From positions 22,323,629 through 22,387,628 of the forward strand of contig OZ022242.1 in NCBI GenBank assembly GCA_963978895.1: a stretch of DNA of 64,000 bases, given 5' to 3'. This DNA comes from Erpobdella octoculata (Eukaryota > Annelida > Clitellata > Hirudinida > Erpobdellidae). A program made the position numbers and the translations under genes. Below are positions 1 to 10,705 of the stretch, in pieces (the first letter of the stretch is position 1; each line of letters opens with the position of its first letter). The notes below the pieces were generated by a model. The model made no database searches and had not been told where the DNA came from. It worked only from the letters and a program-made list of their open reading frames with translations.

Positions 1-584
1 CATTCTTACGTTTTGTACTCACTTTTTTGATCTAATTGAGTTATTTATTTATTTAATGCTATTGAAGTTTGTAGTCAGTTTTATTTTATAAACATTGCAG
101 GCGTATCTAAAGCCACCGCTAAAAGCTAGCTTTTTTAAGAATATTATTTATATTATTGCATCGGAAACATCAATTGACTGTACTACAATTTTCTTCATAT
201 TTTTAAATTTGTTTTGCACGTATTTATAACAATTGGGGCTCCAAATGTAATCCCCTCTTTAAAATTTAAACGATTTTTTTAAAATGTTTTTTTAGATTTA
301 GATTTTTCTGTTTAATAGACTGACCAGATAGTGAAATGTTTTTAGTTTTACAATAGCGAGCTGAGGCATCCTATCAATGCGCACAAGTGAAACTGAACAA
401 AAAACTGTTAGAAAAAGAAACGAAACTTTTCTAAACTTATTATAATTATTAATATTAAAAATGTGTTATTTGGAAAAATTTGGTTTTGAGTGAAAACAAG
501 TAATCTTAAAAAAATTATTTTCGTATTTTATTACAACCGACAAGTAATGAAATAAATAAACATTTTGAAAAATTTTATTTTTTA
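1..584. other. AT-rich sequence, nothing recognised
   Basis: AT-rich sequence with short A and T runs. I see no coding stretch, RNA gene or clear repeat. Confidence 0.5.
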
Positions 585-760
585 ATTCCTTATATTAACT
601 TCACCGCCGGTCTTGCTTGCTTGCTTGCTTGAATGTTTGAAAATTAACTCCCGTCATCCAGTTGAGTTAAAATTGGAAATATAGGTTCACTTCTCATGAC
701 AAAAATATAGGTTCACTTCTCATGACAATGCCTCCTATTAAAGTTGAAAAAGGTTATCCG
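585..760 (+). repeat. Dispersed repeat, family A, copy 1
   Basis: This stretch is shared in direct orientation with 46085-46260. Both start after an AT-rich lead with 'ttcaccgc', run through a short GCTT tandem, then 'gaatgtttgaaa', then the motif 'ccgt(c/t)atcca' and a 'cttctcatga'-like block. The copies are clearly diverged. No coding capacity or terminal repeat is visible, so the class is unknown. Part of the tail ('ataggttcacttctcatgaca') is tandemly doubled here. Confidence 0.6.
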
Positions 761-791
761 CTTTCTGCTTTTTCCAGCCTTTCTTTTGTTT

Positions 792-839
792 TTTGTTTGT
801 TTGTTTGTTTGTTTGTTTGTTTGTTTGTTTGTTTGTTTG
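792..839. repeat. (TTTG)n microsatellite
   Basis: About twelve uninterrupted TTTG units lie just downstream of the family A repeat. Confidence 0.95.
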
Positions 840-2187
840 CAGAGTTCTGTTGATGAGTTTGCCAGATATGCGCAACAAAAATCTTTTTTTACGACATTTA
901 TTTTAATTTGCTGAAATTCAAAAGACCGTTTTTTTACAGTTATTAAATGAGCTCAAAATCCATGTTAAATTTATAAATGATGAATTGATCTCTTGGTTTC
1001 TTGAGAAAAAAAACAACTACAACTTGGCATGCAACATTTCTCAAAGTGCTTACCTCTTGATTTCACAGCAACACGAATCGTACCTCGTTATAAAATTAGG
1101 TTTGACACTCATGGGTACGCCCCAGCACACATCTTCTAATTATAACATCGATCATATTATATGGCAATATTTTGGGTGGGTATATGTGGAAGACAAACCG
1201 GGAAAACAAATACTGTTGGGGGTGAAACGAAAGTGGAATTTCACTGAGGCGAATTTTGTGATGGAAAACTGAGTGGATGAGTTTTTAGGGATGATTTTTG
1301 GATGGGGAGAGTTTTGATGAAAACATTTGTGGCGGGGCAGATTGTGAAAAAAAACATAATAAAATTACGAATTGTGGGGGAAGAATTCATGTTGCTGTAA
1401 AACTATTCCGGACAGCCCCCATTTTAATCTTCAGAAACAATGAAACGTGATATTACCAATCGCTTTGAATTTTGTTGACCATTTTCGACAAATGTTGATG
1501 AATGATTCGGTTGAACCGTTCCATCATTTTATCAGATTGTGAGTGAAAAAGTGCGTATAAAAATACTGCTATATTTCATTGAAAACGGCTGAAAATTGAT
1601 TTCGGCAATTTATCAAAGCATTATTGTGAAAACATTTGGTAGTGACATTCGATTAAAAATTGTTTTTCTTTATTATTATTTGGAAAAAAACATTGTCTAT
1701 ATATTTTTTTACAACTCACTAATAGTTATGAAAGATATGATATGTACAAATAGGTTGATTTTTCAGTTTTGACAAATTTTAAATTTTACGATTATAACTT
1801 TGTACAAGCAAACTAGTTGATGTCGAGTTGGTGCTGCTATCGAAAGTCCAACATTGGAACTAGAGTGACTTGATCTATAAGTAAACGCAGCGACACTGAC
1901 GATTTGAAATTGACTTCCAGTTATCAGAAGTTGATGTTTTATAACAATAAGGGTAAGGGCATTAATGTGCCGTTTTTATATCATGGTTCACCCTGTTACG
2001 TCAGAGGTATCTCGAATATGTTATCACACAGTTTGATTTGCCACCACACATGAGGCCGAAATCGGATCGTGCTGAACCTTATTTTTCCAAGTCATGAAAC
2101 TGGAAATTTGTGTTTCTTATACAACGGCAAAGTTAATATAAAGAATTTAAAAATTTGAGCACCATCTTTAAAGATGGCTTGCAACAG
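840..2187. other. Anonymous sequence
   Basis: A 95-codon open frame (985-1272, plus) has no recognisable domain, no good splice signals and ordinary AT-rich composition. I regard it as chance. Nothing else is identified. Confidence 0.45.
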
Positions 2188-2700
2188 TGGCGTAGCTAGC
2201 ATGGGTGACACCCGGGGCGGATAATGATGGTGTCACCCTCGAAAACAGTTAAGATCAACAATATGTAAAAAATTAGGTAAGCATCGTGAAGTATGATTTC
2301 AATACAACTTCAATAAACATTTGAAAATGTATAAGTCATTGATCATCAACTTACAAAACTACCAATCAAGTATTGTAAACATATTTAATATCTCTTCTTT
2401 TTAGCTTTGACAGCTGCAAACTCGAGAATCACATCCTCAAAATTAATACTTTGTGTTGCCTTTTGTTTGATCGTTGACATTGCAAGATTTTTTATCCTTA
2501 TTGTTGACTGTAAGTAGTTTTCGATTATTTTTACTAAAGCTCCTTTTGCACTAAGCAAATTGTCATAAATAACTTTATTGCTATGATAAGATTTTGAAGG
2601 GATTCTGTAAATCCCATTCCACGATGAATTTTAAAAAGTCTACTGATATTCAATCAGACACTGTAACATTAGCTGCTTTTAAACATCTTCTCAACCATTG
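2188..2700 (-). pseudogene. hAT transposase C-terminal relic (ZMYM1/52-kDa-repressor-like type)
   Basis: Reading the minus strand from about 2560 to a TAA near 2393 gives a peptide containing ENYLQSTIRIKNLAMSTI and then INFEDVILEFAAVKAKKKR. This matches the end of the hAT dimerisation domain in the 52-kDa-repressor/ZMYM1-like group (pattern: K-x-Y-L-R-S-T-M, L-A-M-L-S-I, D-x-x-I-x-x-F-A, basic end). Further upstream the frame is broken by stops and the 'ER-S-F-S' block has decayed. About 200 bp beyond the stop, 'cagtggcgtagctagc' at 2188 is a typical hAT terminal sequence, which fits the element's 3' end. No matching opposite terminus was found. The similarity is seen in the sequence; the family name rests on recalled patterns. 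Confidence 0.65.
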
Positions 2701-3423
2701 GAGTTCTGAGCTAAAAGGAGTTCTGCTTCTGATACCTCATCATACAAAACAGTTAAATTTTATATAGATAATTTCAACTCTTCGGTGTTTGCCGAAAACA
2801 AAGTATTTGTCTGGATAAGCTAGAACAATCAAGCTACATCTTCAATAGATTTTGATCTAGTTCGAACCTTTATACTGAATCAGTATTTAGGCCTATCTTT
2901 TTGATTTTTAGCTGTCATCTTTTTCACCGACCATTCGTTTTTACGACAAATTCTTGTTTCTATTGGAATGTTGTATTATACTTAGATCATTTTTGCAACA
3001 AGACCTATTGATTTTTCTACAATTTGATCCCGTTTTTTCTTTAATATAAAAACGAAGTCTAGTAAACGAAGTACTATAGCTAACTAATCAATACTTAAGC
3101 TTTTACTTTGCAATGCAATCTGAGCGCAATTTATTTTCTTTAGTAGTACATCATTACAACAGAAGAAGTAACAAAGAAAAGTTAAATTACATACAGCAGG
3201 TATATGGGTTTTTGAACCTCTGGTGTCTACAATTTCTTGTTAATTAAAAAATTCTCAAATTGCCGCCACAACCTCTGTTGGTTTCTTCAATCCATCTTTT
3301 GTGACAAAAGACTATAAATCGTTTATAGGCTATCTTTGAATACAGAGCGAAAATTTGTTTATCTCCTATATACTTATATATGGGTTAGGGTAGATGTCGC
3401 GTACATTCACCAGATCAAAATTC
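2700..3423. other. Probable continuation of decayed hAT element
   Basis: This lies upstream, in the transposase sense, of the hAT C-terminal relic. It probably belongs to the same dead element, but no frame is open long enough to translate with confidence. Confidence 0.3.
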
Positions 3424-3598
3424 AATTTTTTTTATAATTGTTTATAGTCTTTTACACCAGTTTTTTTAAAACTGCAATGGCTGTATGTTTGAAGCACATA
3501 AGTACTTCCTCCCGTAGATCACATTTGATTCTTTTAACTTTTCCCTCCTCCTTTCTCCAGGCTTGGGACTAACTTGCAAAAACGAGACGGGGTTGATT
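3424..3598 (-). repeat. SINE-like repeat, family S, copy 1
   Basis: Read on the minus strand, this matches 15843-16025 over its whole length. It has a head ending in a CAAGCCTGG block, then 'aaaggaggaggg', a central AGGAAG(C/T)A..TA.GTGCTTC block, 'catacagc', 'ggtgtaaa' and a 3' end of 'actataaa' plus an A-rich tail. Four copies exist in this window. The length (about 175-185 bp), absence of coding and A-rich tail suggest a SINE or a short LINE 3' end. Confidence 0.7.
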
Positions 3599-4376
3599 TG
3601 ATTTCTAATTCAAGCAGTCCTTGTTGTCACCAATCGTTGATAAATCACAGTAGCCGTACCATTGTTTGTGTGTCATTTGATATAATCTTAAGCCGCTTGC
3701 TGCCTCGAAGCCCCCCCCCCCGGCACAATAAAGCGATAATCAATCATCCGCTTTTTTTACACGCCATGTACAGGATTCAATGTATACTGGCTGGAACAAC
3801 TCATACGACTGTCTCTGTGATTCTATAAACTCAGCTGGTACAACGTCATTATTAATAACTCATCTACTGAGTATGATGGGATGATTTGAGTGCTGTTCTC
3901 TTCTACATGAAATTAGCTATTATGACTGCATACATTTATGGAAAGGCCATTTTTTCAGGCCCTAGTATTTTTCAATTTCAGTCATGAGTTAATTTTTTTT
4001 TGGTTGGGGTGCAAAATTATAGTCAAAAATAATTGAATTTGGGAGAGAATCATGAGAGTAGAATTCTGCCATTAACATACCACACTGTATAAAATATTGA
4101 TGTTTCGCTTAGCTTAGCTGCAGTGAATGAGGAGTAACAAAATCAGTGTTTTCTGTCGGTGGCTTGTAGTCCATTCTAGGCAAGTTTCTTTTCATATTGT
4201 TAAAAACAGTTTGTCTTATCATGGAAAAGTTTCTTGTAAAGTTCTTTGAAACAGCTGTCTCCGTTCCTAAGTGACTTACAATAACATAAGAACCTTTCAT
4301 CATAAGCTATCTGCTTTGTCATGAAGTTATGCAACTTAGGCTTTATTCAAGGTTTGATGAACGGATTGCTTCTACT
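3599..4376. other. Anonymous sequence with a C11 run
   Basis: Contains an uninterrupted cytosine run near 3711-3721. A 64-codon minus-strand frame at 4109-4303 continues from the exon-like relic described next but includes the predicted intron, so I do not call it coding. Confidence 0.4.
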
Positions 4377-4382
4377 ACTTAC

Positions 4383-4540
4383 AAAGTCAAGCTGCTGTGC
4401 CACATGTTTGCTGAGATTCTCAGTTTTTCGACTCATCAAATCATGGTAGACTTGTGCAGACTTGCTATGATTTATTGACATGTCCTTTGGCATCTTCCTC
4501 AAGTTGTTGAAGACTGGCAGAATTCTTTTTGAAAATTATG
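4383..4540 (-). pseudogene. Exon-like coding fragment, protein not recognised
   Basis: On the minus strand, an open frame reading ...MPKDMSINHSKSAQVYHDL, then MSRKTENLSKHVAQQLDF, ends at a near-perfect donor (GTAAGT, 4377-4382). The composition (charged, few low-complexity runs) looks coding, unlike most of the window. I cannot assign the family. The 'HSKSAQVYHDL' pattern loosely resembles the C-terminal tyrosine region of Crypton-type recombinases, but that is a guess. No matching acceptor or neighbouring exon was identified. It may be a transposon exon rather than a host gene. Confidence 0.3.
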
Positions 4541-4994
4541 TTTGTTTTATAACAAAACCCTTAAACCAGCATTACCCTACCTGACGAAACTACTTACACA
4601 ACACTAACGAATCAGGAAATGACTCCCACGCTTTCAGCCACCTCAATGTTTTACAATTTATAAACGGCTTATAATAAAGTATTATTTAATCAAATTGATG
4701 TACGTTAAATAACGCACCGATGTGTGTTCTCAGTTGCCATTTTGGCTTTTATCGGCCATATTAGATTTTATTTATCTCATAAATATCATAAAAAAATTAT
4801 TTTCCTTAAAAACATAGTTTTGTATAGCAATAATATTTTTTTTATTTTTAAAGTAATTAATTTCTAATTATCAGCCTCCATCTTAAAAAATTTAAGATGG
4901 CGCATTTATGCCAAGCCTACGGTAATTACACCTAGTTCCGTTGAAGCCATTTGGGGTACGCTAACACCAGGGTTAAGACTAAGGTTAAATCTAG
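4541..4994. other. AT-rich sequence, nothing recognised
   Basis: Runs of A/T and short inverted stretches only. No coding or repeat identity was seen. Confidence 0.4.
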
Positions 4995-5100
4995 GATTAC
5001 GGCTGGAGAACAAAAGTGAGAAAGAGAAAAAATGAGAGAAAGGGAAACAAAGGGAGAAAAATCTCTAAAATCCCCGACAATGCCCGGTAACCCTGCTAAT
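4995..5100 (+). mobile_element. Diverged Helitron 3' end
   Basis: A GA-rich stretch is followed by 'ctctaaaatccccgac', a degraded GC hairpin and a terminal CTAAT (5096-5100). The layout matches better-kept ends at 25158-25196 and 60847-60886: GA-rich interior, 'ctctaaaa', a CCGGGC..GCCGG hairpin, a ten-base spacer, then CTRRT. Helitron 3' ends characteristically carry a hairpin just before CTRR. This copy is the most mutated in the window and has no recognisable 5' part. Confidence 0.5.
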
Positions 5101-5189
5101 TAGAAATCAATTCACCATAATTTGGTGACCCTTCAAAGCTTGCTCTTTCTCACCGACAGGAATGTACTGGGTGTGTTAACCAGGTACGG

Positions 5190-5409
5190 CAGAGGTAGAC
5201 ATGGATTGGATTGGGTTGCGTTGCGTTAAATTTTTTGACACATGCGTGAATTGAAATAGGTCGGGTTGAAAAAATTGAAAATAAATTAATTAAAGAAAAT
5301 TTTAACTGTGAGTTGGGCTAGAAAATTTAACTTTTCAGATGAGTCGGGTTGGGCTGGATTGAAAAAGCGGTAGGTTGGGTTGGCAAAAAGGGACCCATGT
5401 CCACCTCTG
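5190..5409. mobile_element. Short non-autonomous hAT-type element (220 bp)
   Basis: Terminal inverted repeats are visible: 'cagaggtagacatgg' at the left end and, on the opposite strand, 'cagaggtggacatgg' at the right end. The flanking octamers are aggtacgg (5182-5189) and cgatacgg (5410-5417), identical at six of eight positions. That fits a decayed 8-bp target duplication, the length hAT elements generate. The interior has degenerate GGGTTGG-type subterminal repeats and no coding capacity. Confidence 0.7.
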
Positions 5410-6502
5410 CGATACGGCACAACCATGTGATCAACCCAATCTTGCTTAATGCAAGCTAGAAGCTGGTTGAAAGAAAAGAAAACAGACAAATGAGATCAGT
5501 TGAAATGTTTGTGATGCGATAAAGCTTAATATTTTTAATTTTTTCATATTTGTAGTATTTGCTAATATTTTTTATTTTCTTTAAAAATCAAATCCACATT
5601 TTGTTTATATCTACGGATTTTACTTGCAACGAGTGCATTTGCTTTCGATCGTACTGAACGGAATTTCCGAGTGAAGTAATAGATTACTTGGTTTGCTACT
5701 TGATACATTGTTATGTGAATTTAAAGTTTGTTGACTTATTTTTATTGTTCCAAATAATTTATTAGTTTTTTTTAGTTTATTTTATTTTAAGTCGCAGTAT
5801 CGCTCACAGCATTGACATAAAAGAGCTAAAAAATTAAGCTGCAGAAAGATATTTAATTAAAAACTGATTTCCCGAGCAACAATTTAAACAAAGTTCACAA
5901 AATAATTTTTTTAAAATATATTTTAGATGTTTTAACTCAGGTGGTTTGAAATTTAAAAGACAGCATGAGAAAATACCAAATGTTTTCAAATTTAAATAAC
6001 TGTTTTATAGGAAATACCATTAAGTTGTTTTTGTCACATATAATAATTTAATATGAATGTTTCATTTTTTTATACTAGTTTGGGACTGTTGGTTCACTTC
6101 AAACAAGACAGAGCTTTTACGAAATAAAAAGTTGAACAGATTAAAATCGCAAAAAAAGGAAAAAAAGAGCAATCAGTGAAGATTGAAAAAAATCCGTTGA
6201 CTCTGATAATGGGAACTCATTCTCAATTAAATTTCAAATTTTTCAAAATCCCCTTGTTTTCACCAATCCCAATTGTTTGTTTATCAGAATGTTTTTGAAC
6301 TGTAATTTCCAAATTGCAAGCGGAAACAACAACGAGGCCTCAACCGATCGCGGTAATGAGAAGTCAGTGTTTATACTACTCTCTCATCTTTTCAATTTAT
6401 TCATTTAGATTCAATGTTCCAATGCTCAAAAAAATTAGTTTTCTTGGTTATCAAAACAATATTGTGAGATTTTATACTGTTTCACGATTTCAAAAAAAAC
6501 AA
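5410..6502. other. Anonymous AT-rich sequence
   Basis: No coding frame with recognisable content. Only short homopolymer runs were noticed. Confidence 0.4.
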
Positions 6503-6942
6503 TTAACAAGTCCACATCAACAAGTCCACATCAACAAGTCAATATCAAAAAGTCAACATGAACAAATCAACATCAACAAGTCCACATTAACAATTCAACA
6601 TCAACAAGTCAACATCAACAAATCAACATCAACAGGTCAACATGAACAAGTCAACATCAAAAAGTCAACATGAACAAATCAACATCAAAACGTCAACATG
6701 AACAAGTCAACATGAACAAGTCAACATTAAAAATTCAACATCAACAAGTCAACATCAACAAGTCAACATCAACAAGCCAACATCAACAAGTCAACATCAA
6801 AACGTCAACATGAACAAGTCAACATGAACAAGTCAACATGAACAAGTCAACATTAACAATTCAACATCAACAAGTCAACATCAACAAGTCAACATCAACA
6901 AGTCAACATCAACAAGTCAACATCAACAAGCCAACATCAACG
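6503..6942. repeat. Minisatellite, 14-bp unit
   Basis: About 30 units close to 'tcaacatcaacaag', with variants (catgaacaag, cattaacaat, catcaaaacg) distributed in a pattern that suggests larger repeated blocks of several units. The overlapping 119-codon frame at 6314-6673 is a product of the repeat, not a gene. Confidence 0.9.
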
Positions 6943-8639
6943 GTGAACTTGGATTGTTGCGGGGACTGGCTTACGGGAAACATGCTTGCATAGGCAGTTT
7001 TAATGGGCTGGTCAAGAGTTACTTCACTGAATTCTCTGGTAATCCTAACAGCTAAAAAGCCAGTTATGTGGTTTATAAAATAAAAGCGTTTTTAAAGCTT
7101 TCTTTTAAGTTTGAAAGTTCAAAAAACTGCAATGGAATGCAAAATAGGATTTTCAGGACACTCTAAAAAGAAGGTATAAACCGTTTTCATTATAATAACA
7201 CTGATCCTCCGTTGGCATTAAATAAACAATTCTTATATCTTACAATCCGTGAGGTAAAAGCTAATAAACTGCCAATTTATATTAGTTTTTATATGCTTGT
7301 ATTAACTTTCACATATCCGGATGTCCAAGAGATGTACATGGGATTTACGCGAAAGCTTGGAAGTTCTAAAAATCATTCACTTAAAAATATCCAAATTTAA
7401 TCAAACAAAAATAAAGATTAAAAAAGTTTAAGGAGCGAAATTTTTTAGATAAATAAATTAAAAAACATAACGATAATGACGACAAGAACTTCCATCGCCA
7501 TAGTAACTATAAATATTTTTGTCATTTTTTGTTTACAATCCGCCAGGGTGATATTTGCACACTACGATGTCGCTATGAAATTTTATCATTGTCTTAAAAG
7601 CATGTTTTTAATTTTTAGATTATTCCTTCTTATAGATCAATACATTTTTAATCGAAATATTTTTTATTGAATAAATGAGATTAAGTAACTAATTAACTAC
7701 AGTGTAAACTAGAAGATTTTGATTAACTTAGCATTCAAAGCTGAAACTCCGCTCCTTGTACGACCAAACAATCTCATATCTAATTAATCTTATAAAAGTA
7801 ACTCTCAATGTTGAAGATCTGGCTATAAACATTTCTTCTCACTTCAAAAAATTTCAAGAACAGTAAAAAAAATTTTTTGGATGCTTGCATTTATTTCATT
7901 GAAGTATCCATTCAAGTGAAGCAAATAAATAATACTTTAATTTTTGAAAAAAAAAAATTTTTAACAGAAAAAAAAGAAAATGGTTGATTACATAATCACT
8001 TGACATGATTCATCGTCTCGTTAGAAGATCCATCGCAAAGTTTTATGCAGCGCTCGATTGATAATGGCATGGAATATAAGAAAAAAGAAGAGATGAAACG
8101 ACCGTCACACTTTGTCACTCGCATTAGCGATGCGAAAGCGAGATATATGTATGTTGTGGTGCTCTGGCATACATACGCGGAATGACGTGTATCCAATACT
8201 ATCCAATAACTTTGCAATTGAGACATAGTTTGTCATGTTGTGGTTGCCGTAAATTAAACTGAAACATTGCGACAAAACAGATATTGCTATTTAATAATTG
8301 AGTGATTGCTTGAGATTTTTAAAGGCAAAATACTGTTTGAGCAAAACATAGTTTATGATCAATCAATCAAATAAACTTATAAAGCACATTTTCCTAAATT
8401 CAAAGCCGCTCGTTCTCCAATAAATTCGCTAAATAAAAAAGTTAAAAAAAACATGAAAACCAACAAAAAATTACAACATGTATACCTAATTAGAAGACGG
8501 AAGACTTCCAGCATAATTTATCAACAAACACAAGAAAACAAACATTCAGCAAGAGCATGGATAACTAAAAAAAATGAAACAATTATTATATGAAAAGAAT
8601 TTTAAATTGGCTTCTATAACCTAAAAACTAACAACTAAA
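6943..8639. other. Anonymous sequence; possible LINE 3' tail near 8345-8410
   Basis: Open frames at 7212-7400, 7476-7670 and 7996-8226 show no recognisable domain. At 8345-8410 the minus strand reads 'gtgctttataagtttatttg' followed by TTGA repeats, which resembles the 3' tails of CR1/L2-type LINEs, but no coding sequence lies upstream of it. That assignment is weak. Confidence 0.35.
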
Positions 8640-8649
8640 AATTTTTTTT

Positions 8650-8815
8650 GAAGGAACTTTCTTATTAGTTCGCTACTGTCGGTATAAGGCAAAATCTGCT
8701 ATCGTTAATTTCACTAACTTTCTGATATCGTAGCGAGCTGAAATTTTGCACACAGTCCTAAGTCAGAAGACAACAGCTTCTATTAAAATGTGAGCTCTAT
8801 TTGATTTAATTATTA
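8650..8815 (-). repeat. SINE body fragment, copy 1
   Basis: On the minus strand this matches the body of the tRNA-headed SINE at 50960-51210: 'gagctca', 'aatagaagctgttgt', 'gctacgatatc', 'gaaagtt', 'gatagcagattttg'. This copy stops at the GAGCTC block, so the tRNA-derived head is missing (5' truncation). Confidence 0.7.
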
Positions 8816-9119
8816 TCTATTTGATTTATTATATTATCTTTCCTGTAAACGATCTTTGTTGTTTATTATTATAAGTAGGCCGATAGTCGAGAGAACGCAA
8901 TTAATAAACGGTCGAACAAGTCAATCCGAGTTTGTGTTCGATGGAGATGAATCGAATATCACACGTATTAGTGCATTAGAAAAGTTGTAGTAGTGTTAAC
9001 AAAAATTAGATTCAATAAGTCAAAAATAAAAAAAGTATAAATTTTCAAGAAATTCTTCGACACGAAAATTTATTTTGAACGACCTAGTATTCTTGAATAC
9101 TTAAATTCAATCTTTGATA

Positions 9120-9545
9120 CTTTGATAAATCCCAGCCGCCTAATCTAACATTCTGTTTTCGACAAAATTTCTTTGAAACGAGTGACAAAAAGTTAAAATA
9201 AAATAATAGAAAAAATTCTAAAAAAGCAACTTTTTGAAAGAGATTTTGTATTGTCAATAACCTGCCAAAAAATAAAAAATAACTTCTGATCACACGCTTT
9301 ATATTGACAGGAAAGTTGCTTTAGGATTGTTTTTAAACATGACCAATTATGAGAGAAAGAATAAATTTCCTCCATCATATATCACACATCTACATGTTGT
9401 ACCACACAAAAACAATCTTGAAGCAACTTTCCTGTCAATATAAAGGGTGTGATCAGAAGTTATTTTCTACTTTTTGGCAGGTTATTATTGACAATACAAA
9501 ACCTCTTTCAAGAAGTTGATTCTTTTTTATAAATTGTTTCTGCTA
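9120..9545. mobile_element. Foldback element, copy 1
   Basis: Arms at about 9215-9335 and 9405-9530 are inverted copies of each other ('gattttgtattgtcaa', 'cctgccaaaaa', 'tcctgtcaatataaa'), separated by about 70 bp. A second copy with high identity lies at 51340-51745, sharing both arms, the loop and about 90 bp of left flank. No coding is present. This is a foldback or MITE-type element. Single-stranded DNA or RNA from it would form a long hairpin. Confidence 0.8.
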
Positions 9546-10423
9546 TTTTATTTCAATCACTAACATGATAACACACTAAAACTAACAACTACAAAAAACC
9601 TTTTTTCAATCACAAACATGATAACACACTATAAAAAATCATCAATGGTAATAATAAACATTCTGAAAAAAGAAGAACTAATGTGACGGTAAAATGCGCT
9701 GTGATGATTTGCAGTTAAACATGGGATTTTTTAGATATGGTGAGATATGTTAAATTAGCGGCAATGAAATAAGTAGTTACACGAAAACAAAAACAGGGGG
9801 TGGAGATATTGTGACATTCACATTTCGCACGCACCAGAGATGACAGGACGGGTCAGCTATTTTAGAGCGCATTTCTGGTGTTGTGCTTCATGAGGGAAAG
9901 TCGAAGCTATTTTCGACATCAAAGAAATCCCACCAATGTAGCAAATGACCAACGTCATGAATAATAAAGCTCTGTTTTGTTTTATGACTTATTATATCCC
10001 TGCGTCTTGAAAGATATTGAAGCGTTGAAAAAATTCGAAAAAGTTAGTATCTTTATTTCTGCCTTAGGGCGTGTACCTATACTGTAATGTAGTTAGTCAT
10101 TACTATGTGCTAGAACTAGAGTAATATTGCTTATGTACTAGAGTTTTTTGCTGTCTTCGTGTATAGTGCCTGTATTGTATGGTGTAATTGTTACAATGAT
10201 TTGCAAGCCATCATTGTACATTCGGATAGTGTGGCATTTTGCGTTAAATTATTTATGCAGTTAAATTAAAACTAACATTTGATTTCGGTTAATGATTTTC
10301 TCCATGTTTTTTTGTTTCTGTTGTTTTTGTGGTTGTGAAAAACTGTTGTTTTTGCAGCTAACACAGTTTTAGTTTTTGACGCCTCCATTATCAACATCAC
10401 TATGCTTATTTGAGCGCCATCGC
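9546..10423. other. Anonymous sequence
   Basis: A short direct repeat ('aacatgataacacacta', twice within 9560-9635) is visible. Otherwise nothing identified. Confidence 0.4.
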
Positions 10424-10705
10424 TCATTAACATAATCATCTTCATTAACATAATCATTTTAATTAACATAATCATCTTCATTAACATAATCATCTTCATT
10501 AACATAATCATTTTAATTAACATAATCATCGTCATTAACATAATCATTTTAATTAACATAATCATCTTCATTAACATAATCATCTTCATTAACATAATCA
10601 TCTTCATTAACATAATCATCTTCATTACCGTAATCATCTTCATTAACATAATCATCTTCATTAACATAATCATCTTCATTAACATAATCATCTTTATTAA
10701 CTTTA
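10424..10705. repeat. Minisatellite, 18-bp unit
   Basis: About 15 units of 'attaacataatcatcttc' with a few variants. Because 18 is a multiple of three, the minus strand stays open as a 166-codon frame with a six-residue repeat (MKMIML). There are no other gene signals, so I treat the frame as a by-product. Confidence 0.9.

Noticed and set aside
985..1272. Small 95-codon gene
   Set aside because: No recognisable domain, no splice or promoter context, and a length expected by chance in a 64-kb window.
6503..6942. CRISPR array
   Set aside because: The units are contiguous minisatellite repeats without unique spacers, and the window is eukaryotic. The same applies to the arrays at 10424, 17185, 42516 and 52183.
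8870..8990. LTR end suggested by 'aataaacggtcgaac'
   Set aside because: No second LTR, no TG...CA borders with duplication, and no polymerase in reach.
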